Part shown: one piece after another, positions 16,841-24,743 of the stretch
Position numbering within the stretch: the stretch's first letter is position 1
Layout: each line of letters opens with the position of its first letter
From: Streptomyces sp. NBC_01255
GTDB taxonomy: Bacteria; Actinomycetota; Actinomycetes; Streptomycetales; Streptomycetaceae
Direction of reading: 5' to 3'
Length of the DNA stretch: 64,000 bases
NCBI RefSeq assembly: GCF_036226445.1
Contig: NZ_CP108474.1
Location: 2,976,001 to 3,040,000, forward strand
Program-made: the position numbers and the translations under genes
The notes under the pieces: model-generated
Database searches by the model: none
Told to the model about the DNA's origin: nothing
Seen by the model: only the letters and a program-made list of their open reading frames with translations

Positions 16841-18570
16841 TTGACCGCGACCTGCGAGATGTCGAGGACGCCGGTCCAGTCGCTGATGACGACGTTCTTG
16901 ATGTCCTTGCCGACGAGCCGCTTGTAGACCGGGTGGAAGAGGGGCACGTCGAGCGCCTGCTCGCCGATCTTCTTGTCGAGGGCGCCCCAGCGGGCGGCGG
17001 CGGCCTGGAGGTCGGTGAGCTTGTTGATCTCGTCGATCTCCTTGTTCACCGCCGGGTCGTTCAGCTGGGCGTGGTTGTAGTTGGAGCCGTCGGCGACGAT
17101 CTGGCGGCCGTCGAAGATCGGCGCGAGGAACGGGCCGCCGGCCGGCCAGTCGGCGCCCCAGCGGGAGAGGAAGAGGCCGGGCGCGTCCTTGACGCTCCAG
17201 CGCTTCTCGTTGAAGGAGTTGGGCTCCTGGCCGTCGAGCTTCACCGTGATGCCGGCCTTGCCGAGGGCCTCCTGCACGGCGGTGGCGATCTCGGGGCTGG
17301 TGGCGCGGTTCTGGGCGGTGGAGTGCAGGAGGGTGACGGTCAGCCCGTCCGGGAACCCGGCTTCCTTGAGGAGCTGCTTGGCCTTCTCCGGGTCGCCCGT
17401 CTTGCCGGCCGGGAAGTGGTCGTACGGCGTGAAGCCGAAGGACTTCTGCTCCGGCAGGAAGGTGGTGGCGGGCTCGGCGAGGGCGGAGCCGCCTGCGGCG
17501 TTGACGACGCTGGTGCGGTTGACCGCGTACGAGATGGCCTGGCGCACCTTCGGGTTGTCGAAGGGCTTCACCTTGGGGTTGAAGGCCAGGTAGTTGGTGA
17601 AGCCGAAGTGGCCGGTGCCGACGCGGGCGGCGAGCGCCTTGTCGGAGCCGATCTGGGCGAGTTCGGCCGGGCCGAGGTTGGTGTCGGTGGTGACGGCGGC
17701 GGAGTCGGCCCCGGTGGAGGTGGCGAGGCGCTGGTTGATGACGGCCTCGTCGAGCCCGGAGCGGACGTCGACGCGGTCCGGGTAGGCCTTGCGCTCCTCG
17801 TCGGTCTTCGGGTCCCAGTGCTCGTTGCGCTCCAGGACGAGCCGCTCGCCGTCGTTCTCGTTCTTCACGACCTTGTACGGGCCGGAGGAGACGGGGTGCT
17901 CCTCGTACGTGGCGCCGGTGTCCTTGGCCTGGGGGACGGGGGCGAACTGGGTCTGCGTGGCGACGAAGGGGAACTCACCCTCGGGCTTCCTCAGTTTGAA
18001 GACGATGGTCCGGTCGTCGGGCGTGACGACGGAAGCGAGCCCCTTCTTGTCTTTGTACGGGCCCTCGTACGTGTCGCCGCCGACGAGCCAGTCACGCAGG
18101 TAGGGGGCGCCGCCGGAGAGTTCGGCGGCGAAGGAGCGCTCGATGCCGTACTTGACGTCGGCGCTGGTGATGGGCGTGCCGTCCTCGAACTTCAGCCCCT
18201 CCTTGAGGGTGTACGTCCACTCCGTGGCGTCCTTGTTGGGGCGGCCGAGGTCGGTGGCGAGGTCGGGGACGACCTTGCTGCCCGCCGCGCCCGCCTCGCG
18301 GTTGCGGGTGGTGAGCGTACGGAAGACGAGGGAGGGGACGTTGCCGCCGCCGGAGGTGTAGAGGCGGGCGGGGTCGAAGTCGGTCTGGGCCTCGCTGTTG
18401 AGGACGGTGAGCGTGCCGCCCTTCTGCGGGGTGCCCGCCGCCGCCTTGCCGGCCGAGCCTCCCTTGGCGCCGGTGTCCTCGGGTCCCGCGCAGGCGGCGG
18501 CGCCCGAGGCCAGGACGAGACTGACGGCGGCCGCTGCCACGCGGCGCGAAATGACGGACGATTGACGCAT
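16837..18570 (-). CDS. Extracellular substrate-binding lipoprotein of the peptide ABC transporter (SBP family 5)
   Basis: 577 residues from the ATG at 18568-18570, preceded by GAGAGG nine bases upstream. The signal peptide (two Arg, hydrophobic core, GAAAC) gives a lipid-anchored cysteine. Family-5 landmarks follow: LTVLNSEAQTDFDPARLYTS, a WTYTLKEGLKFEDGTPITSADVKYGIERS stretch, VRQAISYAVNRTSVV, and a C-terminal HPVYKRL region. It captures the ligand outside the membrane and delivers it to the two permeases. The gene lies about 200 bases behind a 31-codon leader peptide with two hairpins between, so its expression is probably controlled by attenuation. Ligand identity is unknown. Confidence 0.93.
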   Translation of the reverse strand: MRQSSVISRRVAAAAVSLVLASGAAACAGPEDTGAKGGSAGKAAAGTPQKGGTLTVLNSEAQTDFDPARLYTSGGGNVPSLVFRTLTTRNREAGAAGSKVVPDLATDLGRPNKDATEWTYTLKEGLKFEDGTPITSADVKYGIERSFAAELSGGAPYLRDWLVGGDTYEGPYKDKKGLASVVTPDDRTIVFKLRKPEGEFPFVATQTQFAPVPQAKDTGATYEEHPVSSGPYKVVKNENDGERLVLERNEHWDPKTDEERKAYPDRVDVRSGLDEAVINQRLATSTGADSAAVTTDTNLGPAELAQIGSDKALAARVGTGHFGFTNYLAFNPKVKPFDNPKVRQAISYAVNRTSVVNAAGGSALAEPATTFLPEQKSFGFTPYDHFPAGKTGDPEKAKQLLKEAGFPDGLTVTLLHSTAQNRATSPEIATAVQEALGKAGITVKLDGQEPNSFNEKRWSVKDAPGLFLSRWGADWPAGGPFLAPIFDGRQIVADGSNYNHAQLNDPAVNKEIDEINKLTDLQAAAARWGALDKKIGEQALDVPLFHPVYKRLVGKDIKNVVISDWTGVLDISQVAVK

Positions 18571-18637
18571 CGGAGAAGACCTCTCGGAGAACTGCGGGCG
18601 GGGAAAAGGGAATTCCGCGCAGGCAGCGGCGAGCGGT

Positions 18638-18666
18638 CGGCTCTCCGGGAAGAATGCGGAGAGCCG
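18638..18666 (-). promoter_or_regulatory. Hairpin in the 5' leader of the ABC operon (proximal)
   Basis: CGGCTCTCC at 18638-18646 pairs perfectly with GGAGAGCCG at 18658-18666 around an 11-base loop. It lies 68 bases before the binding-protein ATG and downstream of the other hairpin. Its position fits an anti-terminator or ribosome-access element. Confidence 0.45.
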
Positions 18667-18680
18667 GAACGGCACATACG

Positions 18681-18718
18681 AAAAGCCGCGCCTGCGGGAG
18701 GGAAACACCCGGGCGCGG
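18681..18718 (-). terminator. Candidate attenuator terminator in the ABC operon leader
   Basis: On the minus strand CCGCGCC (18712-18718) pairs with GGCGCGG (18686-18692), followed directly by CTTTT (18681-18685). A hairpin with a T run between a leader peptide stop (18772) and the first structural gene (18570) is the layout of a transcription attenuator. The 19-base loop is long, so alternative pairing with upstream RNA is possible. Confidence 0.45.
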
Positions 18719-18771
18719 AAAGGCGTCGGCGGTACGAAGGAAAAAGGGGCCGACGGGCGCTCGGGCTGGCG

Positions 18772-18867
18772 TCAGCTACAGAGAATGTCGGCCACGGCGT
18801 GCCGGGTCACGCCGATGAGCGCCAGCTCAATGGCGGCGCGATCGAAGGCGACGTGACGGTGCGACAT
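18772..18867 (-). CDS. 31-residue leader peptide of the peptide ABC transporter operon
   Basis: A 32-codon frame reads MSHRHVAFDRAA...HAVADILCS-stop. It resembles the short 'putative leader peptide' genes of Streptomyces that begin with a basic, His-containing segment and end in Leu-Cys near the stop, and that precede ABC or sulfur-assimilation operons. No ribosome-binding site is present. Instead a promoter (18875-18903) places the transcript start at, or within a base of, the ATG, so it should be leaderless. Translation of the terminal Cys codon could couple Cys-tRNA supply to the downstream hairpins. The leader role is inferred from size, position and promoter; no peptide function is claimed. 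Confidence 0.6.
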   Translation of the reverse strand: MSHRHVAFDRAAIELALIGVTRHAVADILCS

Positions 18868-18874
18868 GCCGAGA

Positions 18875-18903
18875 AATATGAACGAACGCACGAGCGATGT
18901 CAA
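18875..18903 (-). promoter_or_regulatory. Promoter of the leader peptide and ABC operon
   Basis: On the minus strand there is a perfect -35 box TTGACA (18898-18903), a 17-base spacer and the -10 box CATATT (18875-18880). The expected start point falls at 18867-18868, the A of the leader-peptide ATG. It is the best-matching housekeeping promoter noticed in the window. Confidence 0.7.
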
Positions 18904-18968
18904 CGCGCATTCAGGGTTTCCCGAGACGCATGTCTCACCATGTGATCATCACCGGATCGGACGGAACA

Positions 18969-20516
18969 TCAACTTCCGGGATACACCCAGGGGTTGGGAC
19001 GGCAAGCGATTCCGCCGACCCGCAGCGACTTCGTCTGCTGCTGCATCACGGGCGCGAGCGCTCCGGGCGTGCTGCAGCTCACATGACCGTGCCCGAGCCG
19101 GTGCCCGACCTCGTGATTGATGAGCATCTGGCGATACGCGTGCATGGCCTTGGGTCCGAAGGTCTCCGAGCCCTGCGCCCAGCGGTACGCGTTGATCATC
19201 ACGCGCTCGGTGTTGGCGGAATCGCAGGACACGTTGTCGACGGTCGTGTCGAGTCCGGACTTGTCGCACCACTCCCCGGTGGTGCCGGGGCTCGCGAGCG
19301 TGATGACGAACTCGGGCTCTCCTGTGGAGATCCGCTCGAAGGTCATCGCCCCCTGACCGGCCCAGCTGCGTTCGTCGTTGAGCGTCTTGTGCACGGCCGA
19401 GGCGAAGAGCTCGGGGTCGAGTCCGATCCCCTTCTCGACGTCAATCCGGTAGCGGACGAGCCGCCCCTTGCCCGGCGCCTTCTGGAAGCCGGGCACGGCC
19501 TCGAACTCCCCGGAGCCGTCCAGCTTCGGGTCGATCGGGAACTGGCGGGTCATCAGCTGCTCGTACGTCGGCGCCGGGGCCGCCGAGGGCGCGGAGGGCT
19601 GGGCGGGCTTGGCGGTCGCCGGACGCGAGGGGGTGATCCGGTCGTCGGAGCGGGAGGCGGAGGTGTCGCCCGAGGCGCGCTCGGCCGGGCCGTCGGCAGC
19701 GCGCGTGGTGCTCGGCGCGTCCCCCCGGTCGGCGACCTGTCCGGCGACGACGACGGCGAGGACGGTGGTGACGGCGGCGGCCGCGATGCCGGTGAGGGTG
19801 CGGCCCTTGAAGGTCCGGCCGGCCGGCCCGTCGGCCGGGTTCTCGGCTTCGCCTTCCGCGTCGGTCAGGCTCTCGCGCCGGGGCCCGGGGATGAACGGCC
19901 CCTGGGGATCGGCCTGTTCGGACGGGGGCGCGTCCTGCTCGGGCGCGGCGGCCCGGTGCGAGCCGCGCCGGCGGCCGTACCCCTCGGGCCCCGGTCCGGT
20001 GCCCTCGTCGTGCTGCGGATGCCCGCCGCGTACGGGAGCGGGAGTGGTCCCGTAGGCGGGGATGCCGTACGCGGGCGTGCCCGGGGTCCCGTGCGCCGGG
20101 GTGTCGTAGGCCCCGCCGCCGTAACCCTGATTGCCGTAACCCTGCCCGCCGTACCCCTGGCCGCCGGACGTCTGCGGCCCGGACGTCTGCGGCCCGTATG
20201 TCTGCGGCCCGTACGGAGACGACCCGTACTGCGGGGCTCCGTACTGAGGCGCTCCGCTCTGCTGCGCTCCGTACCGAGGGGTCCCGTGCGCGGGCGTACC
20301 GGCGGCGTCCTGGCCGTCGCCCGGCGCCCTGCGGCGGCGCCCCGTCCCCGAGGCCTGCCCGGGTGCTCCCCCGGTCTGCGCGGTCCCGGCTGTCCGGGGC
20401 TGCCCGGCCGCGCCCTGCGGCGCCGTCCCCGTCGTCCCCGTCGTCCGTCCGGCCGCCGCACGCTGCTCGGTGCCCGGCACCGAGGGCGCGGGGCCCTTGC
20501 GACTATGTCGTCCCAC
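18969..20516 (-). CDS. DUF3152-type membrane-anchored metzincin-like protein
   Basis: 515 residues from a GTG eight bases after the upstream gene's stop. Residues 1-235 are cytosolic, low in complexity and rich in Gly/Pro/Gln/Tyr, with repeats of the type APQYG, YGPQT and GYGGQ. A single membrane helix lies at about 240-260. The extracellular domain (about 330-515) ends with HEVGHRLGHGH at about 468-478, exactly the HExxHxxGxxH zinc motif of metzincin proteases, followed by PVM, a possible Met-turn. Paired cysteines suggest disulfides. Catalysis is inferred from the motif; the DUF3152 family has no assigned substrate that I know of. The alkaline Arg-rich patches before the helix fit a positive-inside orientation. 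Confidence 0.85.
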   Translation of the reverse strand: MGRHSRKGPAPSVPGTEQRAAAGRTTGTTGTAPQGAAGQPRTAGTAQTGGAPGQASGTGRRRRAPGDGQDAAGTPAHGTPRYGAQQSGAPQYGAPQYGSSPYGPQTYGPQTSGPQTSGGQGYGGQGYGNQGYGGGAYDTPAHGTPGTPAYGIPAYGTTPAPVRGGHPQHDEGTGPGPEGYGRRRGSHRAAAPEQDAPPSEQADPQGPFIPGPRRESLTDAEGEAENPADGPAGRTFKGRTLTGIAAAAVTTVLAVVVAGQVADRGDAPSTTRAADGPAERASGDTSASRSDDRITPSRPATAKPAQPSAPSAAPAPTYEQLMTRQFPIDPKLDGSGEFEAVPGFQKAPGKGRLVRYRIDVEKGIGLDPELFASAVHKTLNDERSWAGQGAMTFERISTGEPEFVITLASPGTTGEWCDKSGLDTTVDNVSCDSANTERVMINAYRWAQGSETFGPKAMHAYRQMLINHEVGHRLGHGHVSCSTPGALAPVMQQQTKSLRVGGIACRPNPWVYPGS

Positions 20517-20524
20517 GCCCCGGC

Positions 20525-21490
20525 TCAGCTCCCGCCGTCTTCGGCGATCAGTTCCCGCGCGGCCTGGGCGACCGTCTCGGGGTACTCCATCATCGCCACG
20601 TGCCCCGCGTCCGGCAGGGTCAGCAGGCGCGAGCCACGGAAGGCGGCGGCCGCCTTCCGGGCCATCCTGTACGCGACGAGCTGATCGCGCCCGCCGTAGA
20701 CGAGCAGTGTCGGGGCGAGCACGCGCTCGGCCTGCCGCCACAGCCCGTGCTGCCCGCCGAGCGTGTACGCGTCGACGATGCCGCGGGAGGAGCGGGCCAT
20801 GGCGTCCCAGAAGTACGGGAGCTCCAGGCGCCGCTCCATCTCCTCGACGGCGTGCCGGAGCCCCTCGTCGCTGACCCGGCCGGGGTCTCCGTAACAGAGC
20901 GACAGCACCCCGCGGACCCGCTGCTCGGGCGTCCAGTCCCGGGAGAGCCTCGCGAAGAGCGAGGCGACGCCGGGCACCGCGAGCATCACGGTGGGCCAGG
21001 CGGTGCGCTGGGCGCGCAGCTCGGGCAGGGCCGGGGCGATCAGGGTGAGGGTGCGGACCAGGTCGGGCCGCACGGCGGCGACGCGGGTGGCGACGGCGCC
21101 GCCCAGCGAGTTGCCGAAGAGGTGCACCGGTCCGCGCCCGCCGGCGTCCAGGAGCCGGATGACGGCCCGGGCGTGCCCGGTGACCGAGTAGTTGCCGTCG
21201 TCGGGCGGCGGGGAGTCGCCGAAGCCGGGCAGGTCGACGGCCTCGCCGTCGACCTGGTCCGCGAGCAGCGGCATGAGCGCCGACCAGTTCTGCGAGGAGC
21301 CGCCCAGACCGTGGACGTACAGCGCGGGCGGCAGACCGGCGCGGATGCCGGGGCGGGCGCGCACGGTGAGGGTGAGTCCGGGCAGGGCGACGGAGCGGAG
21401 CTCCTCGCCGTCGGCGACCCGTACGGCGCGGATCCGCGACGCCTGCGGTGCGGCGGCGGTCCGGGTTTCCGGCAGCTCGGTCGAGGACAT
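20525..21490 (-). CDS. Alpha/beta-fold hydrolase
   Basis: 321 residues. It shows YVHGLGGSSQNWSALM (oxyanion HG), DLPGFGDSPPPDD, the nucleophile elbow GNSLGG and a late Asp/His pair in VYGGRDQLVAYR and DAGHVAMMEYPE. The cap domain lies between about residues 160 and 240. These features fit a lipase/esterase or epoxide-hydrolase-like serine enzyme of the cytosol; the substrate cannot be told. A TAATAT box seven bases before the ATG suggests a leaderless transcript. The DUF3152 gene follows after nine bases, so the two are probably cotranscribed. Confidence 0.9.
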   Translation of the reverse strand: MSSTELPETRTAAAPQASRIRAVRVADGEELRSVALPGLTLTVRARPGIRAGLPPALYVHGLGGSSQNWSALMPLLADQVDGEAVDLPGFGDSPPPDDGNYSVTGHARAVIRLLDAGGRGPVHLFGNSLGGAVATRVAAVRPDLVRTLTLIAPALPELRAQRTAWPTVMLAVPGVASLFARLSRDWTPEQRVRGVLSLCYGDPGRVSDEGLRHAVEEMERRLELPYFWDAMARSSRGIVDAYTLGGQHGLWRQAERVLAPTLLVYGGRDQLVAYRMARKAAAAFRGSRLLTLPDAGHVAMMEYPETVAQAARELIAEDGGS

Positions 21491-21497
21491 GGCCGCA

Positions 21498-21503
21498 ATA
21501 TTA
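21498..21503 (-). promoter_or_regulatory. -10 box of a probable leaderless alpha/beta hydrolase transcript
   Basis: TAATAT on the minus strand is followed by seven bases and the ATG at 21490, with no ribosome-binding site between. The start point would fall at or next to the ATG. Confidence 0.5.
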
Positions 21504-21632
21504 CGAGACGATCACGCGGGGGCGCGTGTGGGTGCCGTCACAAGTGCGTGTGCGGCGGGGCGCGTGTGCTCCTACGCTCGAAGGGAGGGCCATCGGAGCG
21601 GACCGCGGACCCCGCGCGCCGGAAGGAACCGC

Positions 21633-21848
21633 ATGACTGTCGATCCGACCGAGCCGGACACATTCGCCGAGGAAGAGGCCGCAGTGCTCGACCAGGAAAT
21701 CCCCGAGGCCGACGCGGCCGAACAGCACACCGAACTGCAGCAGCGCGAGGACGAGCACCCCACACATATCGAGCACGAGTCGGCGAACGAGGCCGACGCG
21801 TCCGATCAGACGCGCGTCGTCGCCCTCGACGAGGACGACTACCGCTGA
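21633..21848 (+). CDS. Small acidic conserved protein (71 aa)
   Basis: A 71-residue protein translated from an ATG behind AAGGAACCGC. It is very acidic (many Asp and Glu, several Gln and His, one or two basic residues) and has no membrane segment; it ends in VVALDEDDYR. I do not recognise a domain, but a gene of this kind at this position is usual in Streptomyces. The coding frame shows third-position GC bias and a fitting ribosome-binding site, which supports that it is real. It is divergent from the alpha/beta hydrolase and precedes the TetR gene by 146 bases. Function unknown; likely soluble and largely disordered. Confidence 0.75.
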   Translation: MTVDPTEPDTFAEEEAAVLDQEIPEADAAEQHTELQQREDEHPTHIEHESANEADASDQTRVVALDEDDYR

Positions 21849-21941
21849 TTTGTTCGGTTTAATCTTGAATCGACTGTCGACCAGGGCGTCCGGTCCGTGA
21901 AATTCTGCGTTCGCACCGCGCACAGCCGGGTTACCCAAAAG

Positions 21942-21947
21942 TACGAT
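21942..21947 (+). promoter_or_regulatory. Candidate -10 box before the TetR gene
   Basis: TACGAT lies 47 bases before the preferred GTG start of the TetR gene. No clear -35 box is present, so the call rests on the -10 alone. Confidence 0.3.
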
Positions 21948-21994
21948 GGCCGCGCGGCGCGACAGCGCGCATGGATCGATTCTTGGGAGGCCGC

Positions 21995-22654
21995 GTGAGC
22001 GCCATCGAGCAGACAGAGGCCGCACGCCCTCGGGGCACGCGCCTGCCGCGGCGCGCCCGACGGAACCAGCTGCTCGGCGCGGCCCAGGAGGTCTTCGTCG
22101 CCCAGGGGTACCACTCGGCGGCGATGGACGACATCGCGGAGCGGGCGGGCGTCAGCAAGCCGGTGCTCTACCAGCACTTCCCCGGAAAGCTGGAGCTCTA
22201 CCTGGCCCTGCTCGACCAGCACTGCGAGTCCCTCCTGCAGTCGGTGCGCACGGCCCTGGCCTCCACCACGGACAACAAGCTCCGGGTCGCGGCGACGATG
22301 GACGCCTACTTCGCGTACGTGGAGGACGAGGGCGGCGCCTTCCGGCTGGTCTTCGAGTCCGATCTGACCAACGAGCCGGCCGTGCGCGAGCGCGTGGACC
22401 GGGTCAGCCTCCAGTGCGCCGAGGCGATCTCCGACGTCATCGCCGAGGACACCGGGCTCTCGAAGGACGAGTCGATGCTGCTCGCCGTCGGGCTCGGCGG
22501 CGTCTCCCAGGTCGTCGCCCGCTACTGGCTGTCCAGCGAGTCGGTGATCCCCCGCGAGAAGGCGGTGGGGCTGCTGACCTCGCTCGCCTGGCGCGGCATC
22601 GCAGGCTTCCCGCTGCACCCGGTCGACGGCCAGCTGAGCGCCGAGGGTCACTGA
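21995..22654 (+). CDS. TetR/AcrR-family transcriptional regulator
   Basis: 219 residues from the GTG at 21995, chosen for GGGAGG four bases upstream; an ATG at 21971 would add eight residues. The N-terminal helix-turn-helix is clear: RRNQLLGAAQEVFVAQGYHSAAMDDIAERAGVSKPVLYQHF, with helix 3 in the GVSKPVLYQHF part. The C-terminal ligand domain (about 75-219) is helical and carries no diagnostic motif. It presumably represses genes nearby or itself in response to an unknown ligand. No palindrome long enough to be called its operator was seen between 21849 and 21994. Confidence 0.94.
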   Translation: MSAIEQTEAARPRGTRLPRRARRNQLLGAAQEVFVAQGYHSAAMDDIAERAGVSKPVLYQHFPGKLELYLALLDQHCESLLQSVRTALASTTDNKLRVAATMDAYFAYVEDEGGAFRLVFESDLTNEPAVRERVDRVSLQCAEAISDVIAEDTGLSKDESMLLAVGLGGVSQVVARYWLSSESVIPREKAVGLLTSLAWRGIAGFPLHPVDGQLSAEGH

Positions 22655-22791
22655 CTCTCCTCGGGGCATTCCCGCGGAGTGTTCGCTCCTGGCGTGCCGC
22701 CGCTGAGCCGTGCGCGTCCCCTCACCGGGCTAATGTGTGCAGCGTACGGCGCGGAAGTCGCGCAACGCTGACCGTTCGGAGGGACATAGCC

Positions 22792-23019
22792 GTGGAGGTC
22801 AAGATCGGCGTGCAGCACGCACTGCGGGAGATCGTTCTGGAGAGCGGGCAGTCCGCCGAGGAGGTGGAGCGCGCGGTGGCCGACGCTCTGGCCGGCAAGG
22901 CGCAGCTGCTCAGCCTCTCGGACGAGAAGGGCCGCAAGGTCCTCATCCCGGCCGAAAAGATCGCGTACGTGGAGCTCGGCGAGCCCGCCGTGCGTCGGGT
23001 GGGCTTCGGCGCCCTCTGA
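22792..23019 (+). CDS. DUF3107 family small protein (75 aa)
   Basis: A 75-residue protein starting at GTG behind GGAGGG (spacing about nine). The sequence VEVKIGVQHALREIVLES and the ending KIAYVELGEPAVRRVGFGAL match the DUF3107 family, which is universal in actinobacteria and lies near a DEAD-box helicase and a TetR gene, as here. The fold looks like a small alpha/beta protein. The biochemical role is unknown. A perfect hairpin at 23036-23072 with a TTT tail ends the transcript 17 bases after the stop. Confidence 0.9.
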   Translation: MEVKIGVQHALREIVLESGQSAEEVERAVADALAGKAQLLSLSDEKGRKVLIPAEKIAYVELGEPAVRRVGFGAL

Positions 23020-23035
23020 GTCCCGGATCTACGGG

Positions 23036-23072
23036 AAAGGCCCGGCGGACCGTCACGGTCCGCCGGGCCTTT
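23036..23072 (+). terminator. Intrinsic terminator after the DUF3107 gene
   Basis: A perfect 17-base-pair stem (23036-23052 with 23056-23072) around a TCA loop is followed by one more T and then C. The strongest classical terminator in the window. Confidence 0.92.
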
Positions 23073-23184
23073 TCGTCTCGAATGGCCACGTCAGGGGGTA
23101 CGGGGAGGATTGCCGCCGAGGCGCCTGGGGTAGGAGGGCTACGACCGCACCACCCGCCCCGCAGCACCCGCGAGGTGATCCGCC

Positions 23185-23454
23185 GTGTTCCTGGAAGCCC
23201 TCGGTTCCGCCCTGCTCGGCTTCGCCCTGGCCTGGGCCGCCGTGCAATGGCTGGCCGACCGCCTCCCCTCCCGGGGGACCGTCCTCATGACCGGCGCGGT
23301 GGGCGGCGTCTTCGGCGCGCTCGTCACACACGGGGCGCTGGGCCCCGGCCACTTCCTCGCCACGCTCATCGGCGCGGTGGCGGTCGCGGCGGTGCTGCTC
23401 TCGCTGCTGATCCGCCCGGCCTCGCGCCGGCTGCGACGATCAGCGGCGGCGTGA
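23185..23454 (+). CDS. Small membrane protein (89 aa)
   Basis: 89 residues from a GTG behind GAGGTGATC, a full match to the 16S anti-Shine-Dalgarno sequence. Three hydrophobic helices (about 5-25, 33-52 and 58-77) are separated by short charged loops and followed by a basic tail (RPASRRLRRS). The arrangement suggests an integral membrane protein with a cytosolic C-terminus. No named family is recognised. It has its own gap on both sides and does not obviously belong to an operon. Confidence 0.8.
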   Translation: MFLEALGSALLGFALAWAAVQWLADRLPSRGTVLMTGAVGGVFGALVTHGALGPGHFLATLIGAVAVAAVLLSLLIRPASRRLRRSAAA

Positions 23455-23500
23455 ACAGCGCCACTCTCCGACGAACGAGCCGTACGACAGGACTCAGGGC

Positions 23501-24214
23501 CTACGCGGCCAGGCCGAGCGCGGCCATGCGCTTCGTGTGGGCCTCGGTGATCCGGGAGAACATCCGGCCGACCTCGGCGAGGTCGAAGCCGTCCGCGACA
23601 CCGCCGACCAGCATCGTCGACAGCGCGTCGCGCTCGGCGACCACGCGCTGGGCCTGCGAGAGCGCCTCGCCCATCAGGCGGCGCGCCCAGAGCGCGAGCC
23701 GGCCGCCGACGCGGGGGTCGGCGTCGATCGCCGCGCGGACCTTCTCCACGGCGAAGTTGCCGTGGCCGGTGTCGTCGAGCACCGACAGGACGAGACCGCG
23801 CGTGTCGGAGTCGAGCCGGGCCGCGACCTCCCGGTAGAAGTCGCTGGCGATCGAGTCGCCGACGTACGCCTTGACGAGGCCCTCCAGCCAGTCCGACGGC
23901 GCGGTCTGGCGGTGGAAGTCGTCGAGCGCCTTGGCGAAGGGCTCCATCGCGGCGGTCGGCTCGGCGTCCACGGCCGCGAGCCGGTCCCGCAGCTGCTCGA
24001 AGTGGTGGAACTCGGCCGAGGCCATCTTCGCCAGCTCCGCCTTGTCCGCGAGGGTCGGCGCCAGCTTGGCGTCCTCGGCGAGCCGCTCGAAGGCCGCCAG
24101 CTCTCCGTAGGCCAGCGCGCCGAGGAGGTCGATCACGGCGGCGCGGTACTGCGGCTCGGTGGATGCCGTGGCCCAGTCCTCGGCGGCGATTCCCTTGTGC
24201 TCGCTGTCTGTCAC
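23501..24214 (-). CDS. Ferritin-like fold protein
   Basis: 237 residues from the GTG at 24212-24214, behind GGAAGG. It is a mostly helical protein with Glu and His residues spaced as in diiron ferritin-like proteins: LAYGELAAFERLAEDA, then ASAEFHHFEQLRDRL (an ExxH pair), then VLDDTGHGNFAVEKV. It belongs to the actinobacterial ferritin-like/MiaE-like group annotated beside DEAD-box helicases. Diiron binding is plausible because the Glu-x2-His pair is present, but the reaction is unknown. It is transcribed away from the helicase, leaving a 529-base divergent region between them. Confidence 0.85.
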   Translation of the reverse strand: MTDSEHKGIAAEDWATASTEPQYRAAVIDLLGALAYGELAAFERLAEDAKLAPTLADKAELAKMASAEFHHFEQLRDRLAAVDAEPTAAMEPFAKALDDFHRQTAPSDWLEGLVKAYVGDSIASDFYREVAARLDSDTRGLVLSVLDDTGHGNFAVEKVRAAIDADPRVGGRLALWARRLMGEALSQAQRVVAERDALSTMLVGGVADGFDLAEVGRMFSRITEAHTKRMAALGLAA

Positions 24215-24743
24215 GGCAAACCTTCCGATTCCGCTGCGGCGCACCGCGGCCGGCTGCTAGCGTCCCTGCTACGCGTCACCGCGTCGGGCAGGGCTTGTCC
24301 GTCATGAGGCTGCTTCGCAGCCGAGTGAGAAGCCCCTCGCGGGGAGGAGTCACGGAGCGCACAATAGCCCGCGCTCAGCGCATGGGAAGACCCCGTCCGG
24401 CACCGCCGGGCGGGGCCCTCGACAATTCGGCCCAGCACGGATGCGCGAATCCGGGGTACAGTGGTAATGCGCCTGCTGAGTATGCGGACATGCTTTCGCA
24501 CGTTCGGACGTATCCGGTGGGCCGACTCATGAATGAGGATGCCCGGTCGGTGGCCCGATCGGCTCCGGCCCGACAGCCCTTCCGGCGGACCCGCGGAAGG
24601 GTCACCTCAGCGGTTCGACGCTCGAGCGACGGCAGTGGTCCCGCGCCACCTGGCTGCGATCTTCACGATCCGGCCGGAAGTATCCCGGCACGGTACGACC
24701 CCCTTCGTTCGCCTCGTCCCGCGTCCACAGAAGAGGCAGCACC
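24215..24743. other. Divergent intergenic region and long 5' leader of the DEAD-box helicase
   Basis: No gene is supported here. A hairpin (CCCCGTCCGGC at 24391-24401 with 24405-24415, loop ACC) lies in the middle, and a TACAGT -10 box follows at 24457-24462. Transcription from there would leave a leader of about 280 bases before the CTG start. Long structured leaders are known from cold-induced RNA helicase genes, which makes this a candidate for temperature or autoregulation. The left part holds the promoter side of the ferritin-like gene. Confidence 0.5.
24457..24462 (+). promoter_or_regulatory. Candidate -10 box of the DEAD-box helicase gene
   Basis: TACAGT followed by a purine-rich start region, 42 bases behind a GC-rich hairpin. 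The -35 region is weak, so this is only a candidate. Confidence 0.35.
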
